The notes beneath the pieces are model-generated. The model was not told the DNA's origin. It ran no database searches and was given only the letters and a program-made list of their open reading frames with translations. Below, piece by piece: positions 15,845-24,001 of a stretch of DNA of 64,000 bases. The DNA is taken from NCBI RefSeq assembly GCF_030815145.1, contig NZ_JAUSWJ010000001.1, positions 3,364,001 to 3,428,000 of the forward strand, given 5' to 3'. A program made the translations under genes and the position numbers. This stretch comes from Kaistia geumhonensis (GTDB taxonomy: Bacteria; Pseudomonadota; Alphaproteobacteria; Rhizobiales; Kaistiaceae). Every line of letters begins with the position of its first letter. Position 1 is the first letter of the stretch.

Positions 15845-16807
15845 ATGGCGCAGACCGAGGAAGACCTGCTGGTGCAGCTGGCCTGGCTCTACTACGTGGC
15901 CAACCTCAACCAGGAAGAGATCGCAGCGCGTGTCGGCGTTTCGCGCTTCAAGATCAACCGCCTGCTGGCGCGGGCGCGAGAGACCGGAATTGTCCGCATC
16001 TCGATCGACCACGCAACCGTCGCGACGCTGGAACTCGGGGAGGCGATTGCGCGGCGCTTCGGGCTCATCGAGTGCATCGTGACGCCGGCGACCGGGCCGC
16101 TCGGCGATCCGGCAAGCGAGGAGGCCGCCGCACGGCGCGCGGTCGGCATCGCCGCCGCGGCCTTCCTCACCCGCCGGCTGGAGGAGGCGGAGCGCCTCGT
16201 CGTCGGCCTCGCCTGGGGCCGGACGATTGCCGCGCTGGTCGAGGCGATGCCGAGCCTTCGGAAGGCGGAGGCGCGCTTCGTCTCGCTGATGGGATCGCTG
16301 TCGCGAACGGCGCGCACCAATCCGTTCGACTGCGTGCAGGCGCTGGCGCAACGCTGCGGCGGCGAGGCCTATCTGCTCCCCGCGCCGTTCATCGCCGACA
16401 GCAAGGCGGATTACGACGTCATCATGAGCCAGAAGCTCGTGCAAGAGAGCCTGGCGCTGGCGCGCCAGTCCGACCTGATCGTGGCGAGCTTCGGCGATGC
16501 GTCCGAAAATTCCTTCATCTCCACGCACGACCTCGTGCACCGCGAGGAGATCGAGCAATTGACCCGCGACGGGGCGGTGGCCGACATGCTCGGCAAGTTC
16601 TTCGATCGTGACGGCCGGATCGTCGACAGCCCGCTCAATGCCCGCACGCCCGGGATCGGCGCCGAGGACATGCGGGCGCGGGAGATCGTGCTGCTCGGCG
16701 CCGGCCGCAGCAAGGGCGAGGCCCTCGCCGCGCTGCTGCGCTCGGGCCTCGTCACGCGCCTCATCGTCGACGGCGACCTCGCGGAGGAGGTCGCCGCGCG
16801 CGCGTGA
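15845..16807 (+). CDS. SorC/DeoR-type (sugar-binding) transcriptional regulator
   Basis: 320 residues. The N-terminal HTH is LVQLAWLYYVANLNQEEIAARVGVSRFKINRLLARARETGIVRISI, the SorC family pattern. The rest is a SorC sugar-binding domain (VGLAWGRTIAALVEAMP, LVASFGDA..S, GVVDSPLNARTPGI-like and AREIVLLGAGRSKGEALAALLRSGLVTRLIVD). It probably senses a phosphorylated sugar made by the PfkB kinase and controls the divergent operon. I chose the ATG at 15845, which begins the conserved region; in-frame codons further upstream would run through the operators. Convergent with the GH172 gene (16 bp apart). Confidence 0.88.
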   Translation: MAQTEEDLLVQLAWLYYVANLNQEEIAARVGVSRFKINRLLARARETGIVRISIDHATVATLELGEAIARRFGLIECIVTPATGPLGDPASEEAAARRAVGIAAAAFLTRRLEEAERLVVGLAWGRTIAALVEAMPSLRKAEARFVSLMGSLSRTARTNPFDCVQALAQRCGGEAYLLPAPFIADSKADYDVIMSQKLVQESLALARQSDLIVASFGDASENSFISTHDLVHREEIEQLTRDGAVADMLGKFFDRDGRIVDSPLNARTPGIGAEDMRAREIVLLGAGRSKGEALAALLRSGLVTRLIVDGDLAEEVAARA

Positions 16808-16823
16808 GGGCGGCGACCTTTGG

Positions 16824-17951
16824 TCAGATCACCTCGAGATAGTCGCGGTCCGGCAGCGCCGGGAAGGGCGCGTGTGGCAGCGTCTGGTACCAGAAGGCGA
16901 CGGACGCGATGTCGTCCTGCAGCGGCAGGTAGCGGCGGTCCTTCTTCTCGGTGCGCCAGCCGAGCGCCTGGATGGTGACGCGCAGGTCCTGCTCGAAACG
17001 GATCGGATCCATGACGTGCCAGCGATACATGCCGAAGCGCTGTTGGCTGCGATAGGTCCCGTCGGGGCGCAGAACCTGCGGCAGCCCGGCATAGGGGGTC
17101 GTGAACTCGCGATAGGCACTCGTCATGGTCGGGTCGATGACGCCGCCGTCGAAGTTGTAGGCGCCGCAGAAATAGTCCTCGGTGCCGGTGCCGCAGATCG
17201 TGGGGTAGTCGCGGTCGCCGTCCATGAAGAACTTGATCTCGCCTTCTCCCCACCAGCCGGCATTGTTGACGCCCCAGGCCATGTAGGTGCCGACATACTG
17301 GCCGCGGCCCTTCACGCCTTCGAGGATCGTGTAGTCGGTGCCGAAGGGCAGCGGGTTGGTGCGGCGGAACTGGGCGTGGAAGTAGGCGACGTCGTCCGGC
17401 ACTTCGGTCAGCGTGTAGTTGATCTGGTAGTAGACGATCGCGTGATCGTCGGGGTCGCGGTTTTCCAGCGTGATCCGGCAGTGGCGGCGGAAGGGCATCT
17501 CCCAGTAGCAGTTGAAGGCGCGGCCGGGATTGACGCAGACGGCGAGCGAGGAGACCTGCGCATACTGGTTCCAGCCGGAGCAGAAGAAGTCGCCGAGTGG
17601 CGCCTCGACCGACGGATTCTCCTGGCCATCCCAATAGATGCGGAGGATGAGGTCCCGCCAGCGCACATTGGCCGGGGTGAGCCAGATCTGCTGGATGGCG
17701 CCCGACCCCTCGATCTCGGCGATGGTCCTGAGCTCGCCGGCTTCCATGCGGATCGAAGGCGACACTTTCCACCCGCGGCCCGAGCCGTCGGCGCCGAGGC
17801 CGCGCGCGCAGGAGGCGCCGGTGCCCTCCGTCGCCATGCCGCCCTTGCCTTTGGCGCCGTCGAAATTCTCGGGGCTGATGGAGCGCGTGACGGCGCGCGA
17901 CAGCCGCGCCAGATTGCCCATATGCATGCCGAGGCCGGAGAATTCAGCCAT
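16824..17951 (-). CDS. DUF2961 / GH172 family glycoside hydrolase-like protein
   Basis: 375 residues, cytoplasmic (no signal peptide). It contains the DUF2961 core: IQQIWLTPANVRWRDLILRIYWDGQENPSVEAPLGDFFCSG, WWGEGEIKFFMDGD and the strongly conserved CGTGTEDYFCGAYNF, whose Glu is a catalytic candidate. Characterised GH172 enzymes act on alpha-D-fructofuranosides (difructose dianhydride I) or D-arabinofuranosides. GGGAGG precedes the ATG. It is the last gene of the LacI-linked ABC operon, so it probably cleaves the imported oligosaccharide inside the cell. The exact linkage cannot be read from the sequence. Confidence 0.87.
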   Translation of the reverse strand: MAEFSGLGMHMGNLARLSRAVTRSISPENFDGAKGKGGMATEGTGASCARGLGADGSGRGWKVSPSIRMEAGELRTIAEIEGSGAIQQIWLTPANVRWRDLILRIYWDGQENPSVEAPLGDFFCSGWNQYAQVSSLAVCVNPGRAFNCYWEMPFRRHCRITLENRDPDDHAIVYYQINYTLTEVPDDVAYFHAQFRRTNPLPFGTDYTILEGVKGRGQYVGTYMAWGVNNAGWWGEGEIKFFMDGDRDYPTICGTGTEDYFCGAYNFDGGVIDPTMTSAYREFTTPYAGLPQVLRPDGTYRSQQRFGMYRWHVMDPIRFEQDLRVTIQALGWRTEKKDRRYLPLQDDIASVAFWYQTLPHAPFPALPDRDYLEVI

Positions 17952-17994
17952 GAAGATACCTCCCGGAGTGACGTGACGACAGCGCCGGCGGCCT

Positions 17995-18852
17995 TTACTT
18001 GAGGCCGCTCGTCTTGATGGATTCCATGATCTGGCGCTGGAAGATGATGAAGACGATCACGGTGGGCAGCGCCACGACCGTCGAGGCGGCCATGATGTAG
18101 TTCCAGGATGCGGTGTACTGTCCCTGGAAGCTCGCCACCGCCACCTGCACGACCCTCAGATTCTCGTCGCTGGTGATGGTCAGCGGCCAGAGAAACGCGT
18201 TCCAGTTGGCCAGGAAGAAGAGGATCGCCAGCGCGGCCAGCATCGGGCGCGACAGTGGCAGGATGATCGACCAATAGATGCGCCAGTAGCCCGCACCGTC
18301 GATGACCGCCGCCTCCTCGATCTCGCGAGGCACGTTCAGATAGAACTGGCGCAGGAGGAAGATGCCGAAGGCGTTGAAGATCGAGGGGATGATCAGCCCG
18401 GCATAGGAATTGAGCAGCCCAAGAGCCTTCACGAGGATGAAGAGCGGCACGATGATGACCGGCAGCGAGACCAGGAAGGTCGAGAACATCGCGAGGAAGA
18501 TCGCGTCGCGGCCGGGAAAGCGCAGCCTCGCCAGCGCATAGCCGGCCATGGAGTGGAAGAACAGCGCGACGACCGTCACCGTGGTCGCGACGAAGAACGT
18601 ATTCCAGAGATAGCGCAGGAAATTCACCTGCGTGAACACATAGGTCAGATTGGCGAGCGTCGGCTTCTCCGGAATGAGGTTCATCGTGAACATCTCATTC
18701 TGGTTCTTGAACGTCACCGACAGCATGAAGAGCAGCGGCGCGACGGTCGCCAGCGCGAGCACGAGCTTCGCCAGCCCAAGGACAGCTGGGACCGCGCGGT
18801 AGAGCGATGGCGGCTCGGCGGCGCTCGTGCGGGAGAGAGCGGCGTCAGTCAT
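17995..18852 (-). CDS. Sugar ABC transporter permease (MalG type)
   Basis: 285 residues with six membrane helices. The EAA loop is EIEEAAVIDGAGYWRIYWSIILPLSRP. The periplasmic segment EKPTLANLTYVFTQVNFLRYLWNTF is typical of CUT1 permeases. It overlaps its partner by 8 bp (18845-18852), showing translational coupling. It belongs to the importer with 18845-19795 and 19813-21189; no ATPase gene accompanies it. Confidence 0.9.
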   Translation of the reverse strand: MTDAALSRTSAAEPPSLYRAVPAVLGLAKLVLALATVAPLLFMLSVTFKNQNEMFTMNLIPEKPTLANLTYVFTQVNFLRYLWNTFFVATTVTVVALFFHSMAGYALARLRFPGRDAIFLAMFSTFLVSLPVIIVPLFILVKALGLLNSYAGLIIPSIFNAFGIFLLRQFYLNVPREIEEAAVIDGAGYWRIYWSIILPLSRPMLAALAILFFLANWNAFLWPLTITSDENLRVVQVAVASFQGQYTASWNYIMAASTVVALPTVIVFIIFQRQIMESIKTSGLK

Positions 18853-19795
18853 AGTTGAACCGTCCTCCGCGCGTCAGCACGAACAGAAGCAGCGTCATCG
18901 CCATCAGGAGCAGGACCAGGAACGAGGCCATCGCGGCGGCATAGCCGTATTCGTTGTACTGGAAGGCCTGCTGGTAGATGTAATAGATGGCGAGCGAAGT
19001 CGAATTGGCCGGCCCGCCCTTGGTCATCACATAGATGAGGTCGAAGGCCTGGCCGCCGGCGACTGCGGCGACGGTCGAGACCAGGAGCACGAAGAAGCTG
19101 GTCGGCCGCAGCAACGGCAGCGTGATGTGGCGGAGCTGCGCGAAATAGCCGGCGCCGTCCATGCGCGCCGCCTCGTAATATTCCTTGGGGATGTCCTGCA
19201 GACCGCCGAGGAAGATGAGCATGTAGAAGCCCATCAGGAACCAGACGCTGACGACCACGACCGAGACGAGCGCAAGGTCGGGATCGCCCAGCCAAGAGAG
19301 GCCGCCGAGGCCGAGGAAGCCGGTCATTTTCGGCACGAAGCCGATCTTGTCGACGAGCAGCACCTGCCAGACGAGCGCTACGACGACGAGGCTCACCATC
19401 TGCGGCAGGAAGAACATCGAGCGGATGACGGCGTTGAGCGCCGATCCCTTCTGCACCATCAGCGCCAGCGCCAGCCCGACGATATAAAGGCTCGGCACCA
19501 GCATCAGGACATAGGCGAGCGTGACCTTGAGGCTCTGCAGAAAGAGCGGGTCGACGAACATGCGGCGGTAATTGGCGAGCCCCGAGAACTGGAAGCCGCC
19601 GAACCCGTCGAGCGTGAAGAAGCCGAGCCCGAGCGCGAGCAGCATCGGCAATCCGGCGAAGATGAAGAGCCCAATGGCGTCGGGCGCGACGAACAGATAG
19701 CCGGCGACCCATTCGCGGTGCCGGGCCGAGAGGCGGAAACCGGCGGCCTTTCGGGCCGCCGGGGTGGAGGATGGACGCGACATCGCCTCGGACAT
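18845..19795 (-). CDS. Sugar ABC transporter permease (MalF type)
   Basis: 316 residues. An Arg/Ala-rich cytoplasmic N-terminus is followed by VAGYLFVAPDAIGLFIFAGLPMLLALGLGF (first helix) and five further helices. The EAA loop is EYYEAARMDGAGYFAQLRHITLPLLRP. The start at 19795 lies 17 bp after the binding-protein stop; ribosome-binding sequence is weak and an ATG at 19783 is an alternative. Confidence 0.88.
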   Translation of the reverse strand: MSEAMSRPSSTPAARKAAGFRLSARHREWVAGYLFVAPDAIGLFIFAGLPMLLALGLGFFTLDGFGGFQFSGLANYRRMFVDPLFLQSLKVTLAYVLMLVPSLYIVGLALALMVQKGSALNAVIRSMFFLPQMVSLVVVALVWQVLLVDKIGFVPKMTGFLGLGGLSWLGDPDLALVSVVVVSVWFLMGFYMLIFLGGLQDIPKEYYEAARMDGAGYFAQLRHITLPLLRPTSFFVLLVSTVAAVAGGQAFDLIYVMTKGGPANSTSLAIYYIYQQAFQYNEYGYAAAMASFLVLLLMAMTLLLFVLTRGGRFNYD

Positions 19796-19812
19796 TGCGG
19801 ACGCGGACCCGA

Positions 19813-21189
19813 TCAGAGGATCGGGGCGCCGGAATAGCCCGCGAGGAAGCCGTCGAGCTGCGCGGAGGCCTGCTCGGCCACCTTGGCCGGGTCCTGGCCG
19901 TTGAGCTGCGTCGCCTGGATCGCGTCGGAGATGATCTTGTAGACCTGCGGCGGAACGCGGGGCTCGGCGCGGGTGCCGGGATAGATCTCCTGGCTGAACA
20001 CCTTCATCATGCCCTCGTTGAAGGCGGCGGCGCCCTTCTCGAGCGCCGACTGGCGCGGCGGCATGTCGCTCTTGGCGACCGTGCACCAGTCGACGACGCG
20101 CTGGATCGAATCCGGCGCCATCGAGCCGAGCGCCCAGGCGCAGAACTTCGAGGCAGCTTCCACCTGCTTGCCGCGGGCATTGGCGACGAAGGCCCAGCCG
20201 CCGCCGACCGTCACATATTTGCCGCCGGCCGGCTGCGGCAGCTTGAAGATGCCGTATTTGAAGTCGGGCGCACCCTCGCGCAGCGCCGCGATCGCCCAGA
20301 TGCCGACATTCTGCATCGCGCAATAGCCGGAGCCGAGATTGGGGACCACGTCCCAGCCGCCGCCGCCGAGCGGCTTGCGCGGCGCGGCGCCGGAATTGAC
20401 CGCATCCTGCCAGAGCTTCAGCGCCTGCACGGTGCCGGGCGAATTGAAGGCGCTCTTGCCTTCGGACGTCTGGAAGTCGCCGCCGCCCTGCCACATGAAG
20501 GGATACCAGGTGAAGTTCTGGTAGTAGCCCGGCTGGGTCTCGAACAGGACGCCGAAACGGTCGCTCGTCGTCAGCTTCTTCGCGACCTCAAGCAGCTGGT
20601 CCCAGGTCTTCGGAACGTCGTTCTCGTTGAGGCCGGCATCCTCGAAAGCCTTGATGCTGTAATACATGGCCATCGGCTCGACTTCCATGGGGATGCCATA
20701 GATCTTGCCGTCGACCTTGCGGTTGGCGATGACGCTTTCGGGGAAGTCCTTCTGCGCCGCCTCGTCGATATAGGGCGTCAGGTCGGCGAGCACGCCGCCA
20801 TTGTAATAGCGCAGGAAATCGCCGGGCGAGATGATGAAGAGGTCGGGTCCGCCGCCGGACGCGAACGCCGTCTGCAGCTTGGAGCCGTTCATGTACTCGT
20901 TGTTCGGCACATAGACGAGCTCGACCTTGACCTCGTTCTGATCGTTCCAGGACTTCACCATCTGCTCGAACCACGTGACCTGTGATCCGACGGTGCCGCC
21001 CGGGGCATAGAACTGCCAGAACTTCAGCGTCTCAGCGGCGTAGGCGCGCGAGACATAGGGGGCCGAGAGCGCGGCGCCGCCGATGAGCGCTGCGCCGCCG
21101 GCGAGGACCGAGCGGCGGGACGGCAGCAGGAGCCGGCTGGATCCGGCATTGGCGGAGCCGGAGATGCGAGGCATATCGTCGTTGGACAA
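19813..21189 (-). CDS. Sugar ABC transporter substrate-binding protein, Tat-type signal
   Basis: 458 residues. PSRRSVLAGGAALIGGAALSAPYVSRAYA is a Tat-like leader (RRSVL) ending in an AYA-A cleavage site. The mature protein is a CUT1 solute-binding fold with ETLKFWQFYAPGG, ASGGGPDLFIISPGDFLRYYNGG and YGIPMEVEPMAMYYSIKAFEDAGL. The start is TTG at 21189: GGAGG lies 9 nt upstream. It is the first gene of the operon, preceded by a LacI-type operator at 21240-21253. Confidence 0.9.
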   Translation of the reverse strand: MSNDDMPRISGSANAGSSRLLLPSRRSVLAGGAALIGGAALSAPYVSRAYAAETLKFWQFYAPGGTVGSQVTWFEQMVKSWNDQNEVKVELVYVPNNEYMNGSKLQTAFASGGGPDLFIISPGDFLRYYNGGVLADLTPYIDEAAQKDFPESVIANRKVDGKIYGIPMEVEPMAMYYSIKAFEDAGLNENDVPKTWDQLLEVAKKLTTSDRFGVLFETQPGYYQNFTWYPFMWQGGGDFQTSEGKSAFNSPGTVQALKLWQDAVNSGAAPRKPLGGGGWDVVPNLGSGYCAMQNVGIWAIAALREGAPDFKYGIFKLPQPAGGKYVTVGGGWAFVANARGKQVEAASKFCAWALGSMAPDSIQRVVDWCTVAKSDMPPRQSALEKGAAAFNEGMMKVFSQEIYPGTRAEPRVPPQVYKIISDAIQATQLNGQDPAKVAEQASAQLDGFLAGYSGAPIL

Positions 21190-21239
21190 GGCGTCATTCC
21201 TCCATGGGGCCGCCGGTTCTTGTGCCGGTCGTGCCAGGG

Positions 21240-21253
21240 CTGAAACATTTCAG
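21240..21253. promoter_or_regulatory. LacI-family operator 1
   Basis: CTGAAA-CA-TTTCAG has perfect 6-bp arms. It lies about 50 bp upstream of the binding-protein start, well placed to block the minus-strand operon promoter. It resembles the GAAACGTTTC-type LacI-family operator. Confidence 0.7.
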
Positions 21254-21340
21254 GCGAAACTAGGTCAGAAGGGCTTTCCTATTTTCCGTCGCTTGGCAAT
21301 CATACGACTTTTCATGGCATTAGGATGGGGTGAGCCCTTC

Positions 21341-21353
21341 CGAAACGTTTCAG
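21341..21353. promoter_or_regulatory. LacI-family operator 2
   Basis: CGAAACGTTTCAG contains the perfect palindrome GAAACGTTTC, the classical LacI/PurR-type core with central CG. It lies about 50 bp upstream of the LacI gene start, so it probably serves autoregulation. Its centre is 100 bp from that of operator 1. Confidence 0.75.
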
Positions 21354-21399
21354 CGATGTCTATCATGACAGCCCGAACCTGACAAGGAGTGACCGTCAA

Positions 21400-22410
21400 T
21401 TGACGACCCTGCGCGACGTCGCCCGCCATGCCGGCGTGTCGATCGGTTCCGTATCCACGGTGCTGAACAACACCGCGCCGGTCAGTCCGGCGCTGAGGGC
21501 CAAGGTGTTGAAGGCGGTCGAGGAGCTCCGCTATGTGCCCGACGCGGTGGCGCGCAGCCTCAAGACGGGCCGCTCACGCACGATCGGACTGATCGTGCCC
21601 GACATCACCAATCCGCATTTCTCGGCAGTCGCGAGCGCCATCGAGATAGCCTGCGACGCACGGGGCTATGCGCTTCTCCTCTGCAACACCACCGACAGTC
21701 CGGCGAAGGAGTTGCGCGACCTGCATCTGATGCGGCGGCAGCGCGTCGATGGCGTCATCCTCGTCCCGAGCGGATCGGGCGAGGCCTATGTCGCCGAGCT
21801 TTCGCGCGCGGCAACCATGCCGGTCGTGCTCATAGACCGGACCTTGGGGGGCTTCGACGCCGACGCCGTGGTGCTCGACAACCGCGCCGCCAGCTACGGC
21901 ATCGTCGACTATCTTGTGCGGGCGGGGCATCGGCGGATCGGCATCGTGACCGGCCCCAGCTCGATGTCGATCGCCGAGGAACGGCTCGCCGGATATCGAC
22001 AGGCGCTGGCCGAACACGCGATCGACTACCACGACGATCTCGTCGCCCGTGGCGCTTATCAGCCCGAGCCCGACTATCGTGCGACGACAATGCTGCTCGC
22101 GCGGCGGCCGCGGCCGACGGCAATTGTTTCGACCAGCAACCACACGATGATCGGCGTCATGAAGGCGCTCTCCGACCAGGGGTTCCGCTGCCCGGAGGAC
22201 ATCTCGGTCGCCTCGATCGACGACGTGGTCTGGGCGACGGCCTTCTCGCCGAAGATGACGGTAATGGCCCAGCCGATCGTCGAAATGACCGAGTTGGCGG
22301 CCGAGCGGCTGTTCGGCCGCCTCGCCGGGGCTATCGCCGGCCCCGGAACGGTTCTGGTGGCGCAGCCCGCACTGAAGGTCCGAGAGTCGAGCCGCCCTCT
22401 GACGGACTGA
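21400..22410 (+). CDS. LacI family transcriptional regulator
   Basis: 336 residues. The N-terminal HTH is TTLRDVARHAGVSIGSVSTVLNN, followed by the hinge RYVPDAVARSLKTGRSRTIGLIVPDITNPHF and a periplasmic-binding-protein-like sensor (VDGVILVPSGSG, AGHRRIGIVTGP, ISVASIDDVVWA). The start is TTG at 21400, with AAGGAG 10 nt upstream; the nearby GTG frame stops at once. It is divergent from the GH172/ABC operon and almost certainly its repressor, with two matching operators between them. Confidence 0.92.
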   Translation: MTTLRDVARHAGVSIGSVSTVLNNTAPVSPALRAKVLKAVEELRYVPDAVARSLKTGRSRTIGLIVPDITNPHFSAVASAIEIACDARGYALLLCNTTDSPAKELRDLHLMRRQRVDGVILVPSGSGEAYVAELSRAATMPVVLIDRTLGGFDADAVVLDNRAASYGIVDYLVRAGHRRIGIVTGPSSMSIAEERLAGYRQALAEHAIDYHDDLVARGAYQPEPDYRATTMLLARRPRPTAIVSTSNHTMIGVMKALSDQGFRCPEDISVASIDDVVWATAFSPKMTVMAQPIVEMTELAAERLFGRLAGAIAGPGTVLVAQPALKVRESSRPLTD

Positions 22411-22861
22411 TGCCCACTGCAATGCGCGCCCGGCATCGGGTCAATCCGGCGGCCAGTGCGGGCTCAATCGAATGGTTGTGTAGAGTCAAAAACTCTATAC
22501 TCCATAGAGATCAAAATGTATTTGTGCGTAACAATTTGATTTGTTGCATTGCAGCATATGATGTGCATTGCAGCATTGTATGTCTTCGTTTGCCTTTATT
22601 AAACGGCGCGTCTCGCTAGACTCTGTGATCAGATTGCCGCATTAACTCTCTTACATCCTCCTTTCGGAGGATGGGCTCGCATAATCCTAAAGTGTCGATA
22701 TGTGGTCGCGCAGCGCGGGTTGATAAATCGCGACATTTCGCCTAAGTTGTAAGTATAAGGTAAACCAAGGCACTGCGGATCCATAAGTCGCTTGGATTTT
22801 TCAGCGCTAATCAATTTTCGGGGGGCGACGGCAGAGCGGTGTAGCAGGGGAGATACGCTAA
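22411..22861 (+). other. 450-bp AT-rich upstream region of the LuxR-type regulator
   Basis: No gene is seen. From about 22480 to 22760 the composition is strikingly AT-rich compared with all neighbouring coding DNA. It contains a 13-bp direct repeat, TGCATTGCAGCAT at 22545-22557 and 22564-22576 (19-bp period), and an 8-bp hairpin CATCCTCC-TTTC-GGAGGATG (22654-22673) without a U-run. It is likely a long promoter/leader with binding sites for a regulator or an AT-preferring nucleoid protein. Confidence 0.6.
22545..22576 (+). repeat. 13-bp direct repeat, 19-bp period
   Basis: TGCATTGCAGCAT occurs twice, exactly, separated by 6 nt (ATGATG between the copies). It lies in the AT-rich region upstream of the LuxR-type gene and is a candidate operator pair. 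Confidence 0.6.
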
Positions 22862-23638
22862 ATGCCTATCAGTGGACAGGACACCATCCCGAAACAAAAC
22901 GGGATGATAGCGGGTCGGTCGGGGGCTCCGACATCGGGCGATGGTGACGTTTTTACTTCCAGGATACTGGCCCAAACCCGAGAGAGCATCTCGATCCTCG
23001 ACGAGAATGCGTTCGCGCGGGACTGCCTGGCGCGATGTCTGCGTGAGATCGAACAACACTACGAAATCAAGTCGTTCAACGGTGTAGCCCAGTGGGGCGA
23101 GGCGAGACGGTCGGACGAGACGGCCATCGTTCTCCTCTGTGCTTCGGGCGCGAAGGCGACGGAACTGGCCATTCACAGGGATCTCGCCACCGTCAGATCG
23201 ATCGATCCCGATGCGCTTTGCATCGTCATGTCGGACAATGAAAATCCCGACCAGATGATGGACACCATCGAGAAGGGTGGTCGCGGGTTCATTCCGAGCA
23301 GCATCGGTCTCGAAGTTGCGGTCGAGGCCATCCGCCTGGTGCGTGCCGGCGGAACATTCATTCCAGCCAGTGCCTTGCTGAAAAGCCGGACGTCTTTCGA
23401 CCAGGCCGCGTTGCGCAAGGAAAACGAGCGCGGGCTGTTCACGGCACGTCAGGCGGAAGTGGTGAAGGCGCTTCGTCGCGGCCAGCCCAACAAGCTCATC
23501 GCGTATGAGCTCAATATGGGGGAATGCACCGTCAAGGTGCATATCCGCAACATCATGAAGAAGCTCAACGCGCGCAACCGGACCGAGGTCGCCTTCCTGA
23601 CCAACGACATGTTTCCGTCGGAGAGCGACCGCCCCTGA
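22862..23638 (+). CDS. LuxR/NarL-type regulator with degenerate receiver domain
   Basis: 258 residues. About 35 extra N-terminal residues precede a receiver-like fold (ISILDENAFARDCLARCLRE..). The phospho-acceptor strand reads AIVLLCASG, with no Asp, and the conserved Lys strand reads GFIPSSIG, with no Lys, so phosphorylation is unlikely. The C-terminal LuxR HTH is FTARQAEVVKALRRGQPNKLIAYELNMGECTVKVHIRNIMKKLNARNRTEV. It is paralogous to 48843-49502, sharing the IPSSIG and AGGTFIPA segments. It lies at the left edge of the exopolysaccharide locus and is a probable regulator of it. GGGGAG precedes the ATG. Confidence 0.87.
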   Translation: MPISGQDTIPKQNGMIAGRSGAPTSGDGDVFTSRILAQTRESISILDENAFARDCLARCLREIEQHYEIKSFNGVAQWGEARRSDETAIVLLCASGAKATELAIHRDLATVRSIDPDALCIVMSDNENPDQMMDTIEKGGRGFIPSSIGLEVAVEAIRLVRAGGTFIPASALLKSRTSFDQAALRKENERGLFTARQAEVVKALRRGQPNKLIAYELNMGECTVKVHIRNIMKKLNARNRTEVAFLTNDMFPSESDRP

Positions 23639-24001
23639 CGGTGGCGGGTGGGCGAACCGCCCGCTCCACCCCGTCCGTCAAAGGCTCTCCGGTCGATGGC
23701 GCCGAGGCGCGCCGAGATGTTTCGACGCGCCTCAGCTGCTCTTGCACCGCTCCGCGATCCCGGCGGGTGCGGTCTTCCCCCGTTTCGGGTGATATGCCGC
23801 GCGGATCGCCGCAACAGCGGCGTCAGCTCCGTCCGCGAATGGTGCAACCGCGCCGCTGGTCGCGGGCAGCTGTCCACGAGCGCTCCCGCGCCGCTGGCGC
23901 ACGACGCCGATCATGAGGCACCCTCTGCGACCGGCAGCGCGCGCAGCCGAATGCACCGCCGCCCTTGTCGAGCGACGGCGATGGCTTGAACTCACGCGCT
24001 G
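23639..24001. other. 360-bp intergenic region between convergent genes
   Basis: It separates the LuxR-type regulator from the end of the amino-sugar operon. All open frames here are short and read as Arg/Pro/Ala-rich GC-driven sequence. I see no convincing gene, RNA or U-tract terminator. Confidence 0.5.

Noticed and set aside
22654..22673. Hairpin CATCCTCC/GGAGGATG considered as a terminator
   Set aside because: Only 8 bp and no T-run follows on either strand; kept only as part of the leader description.
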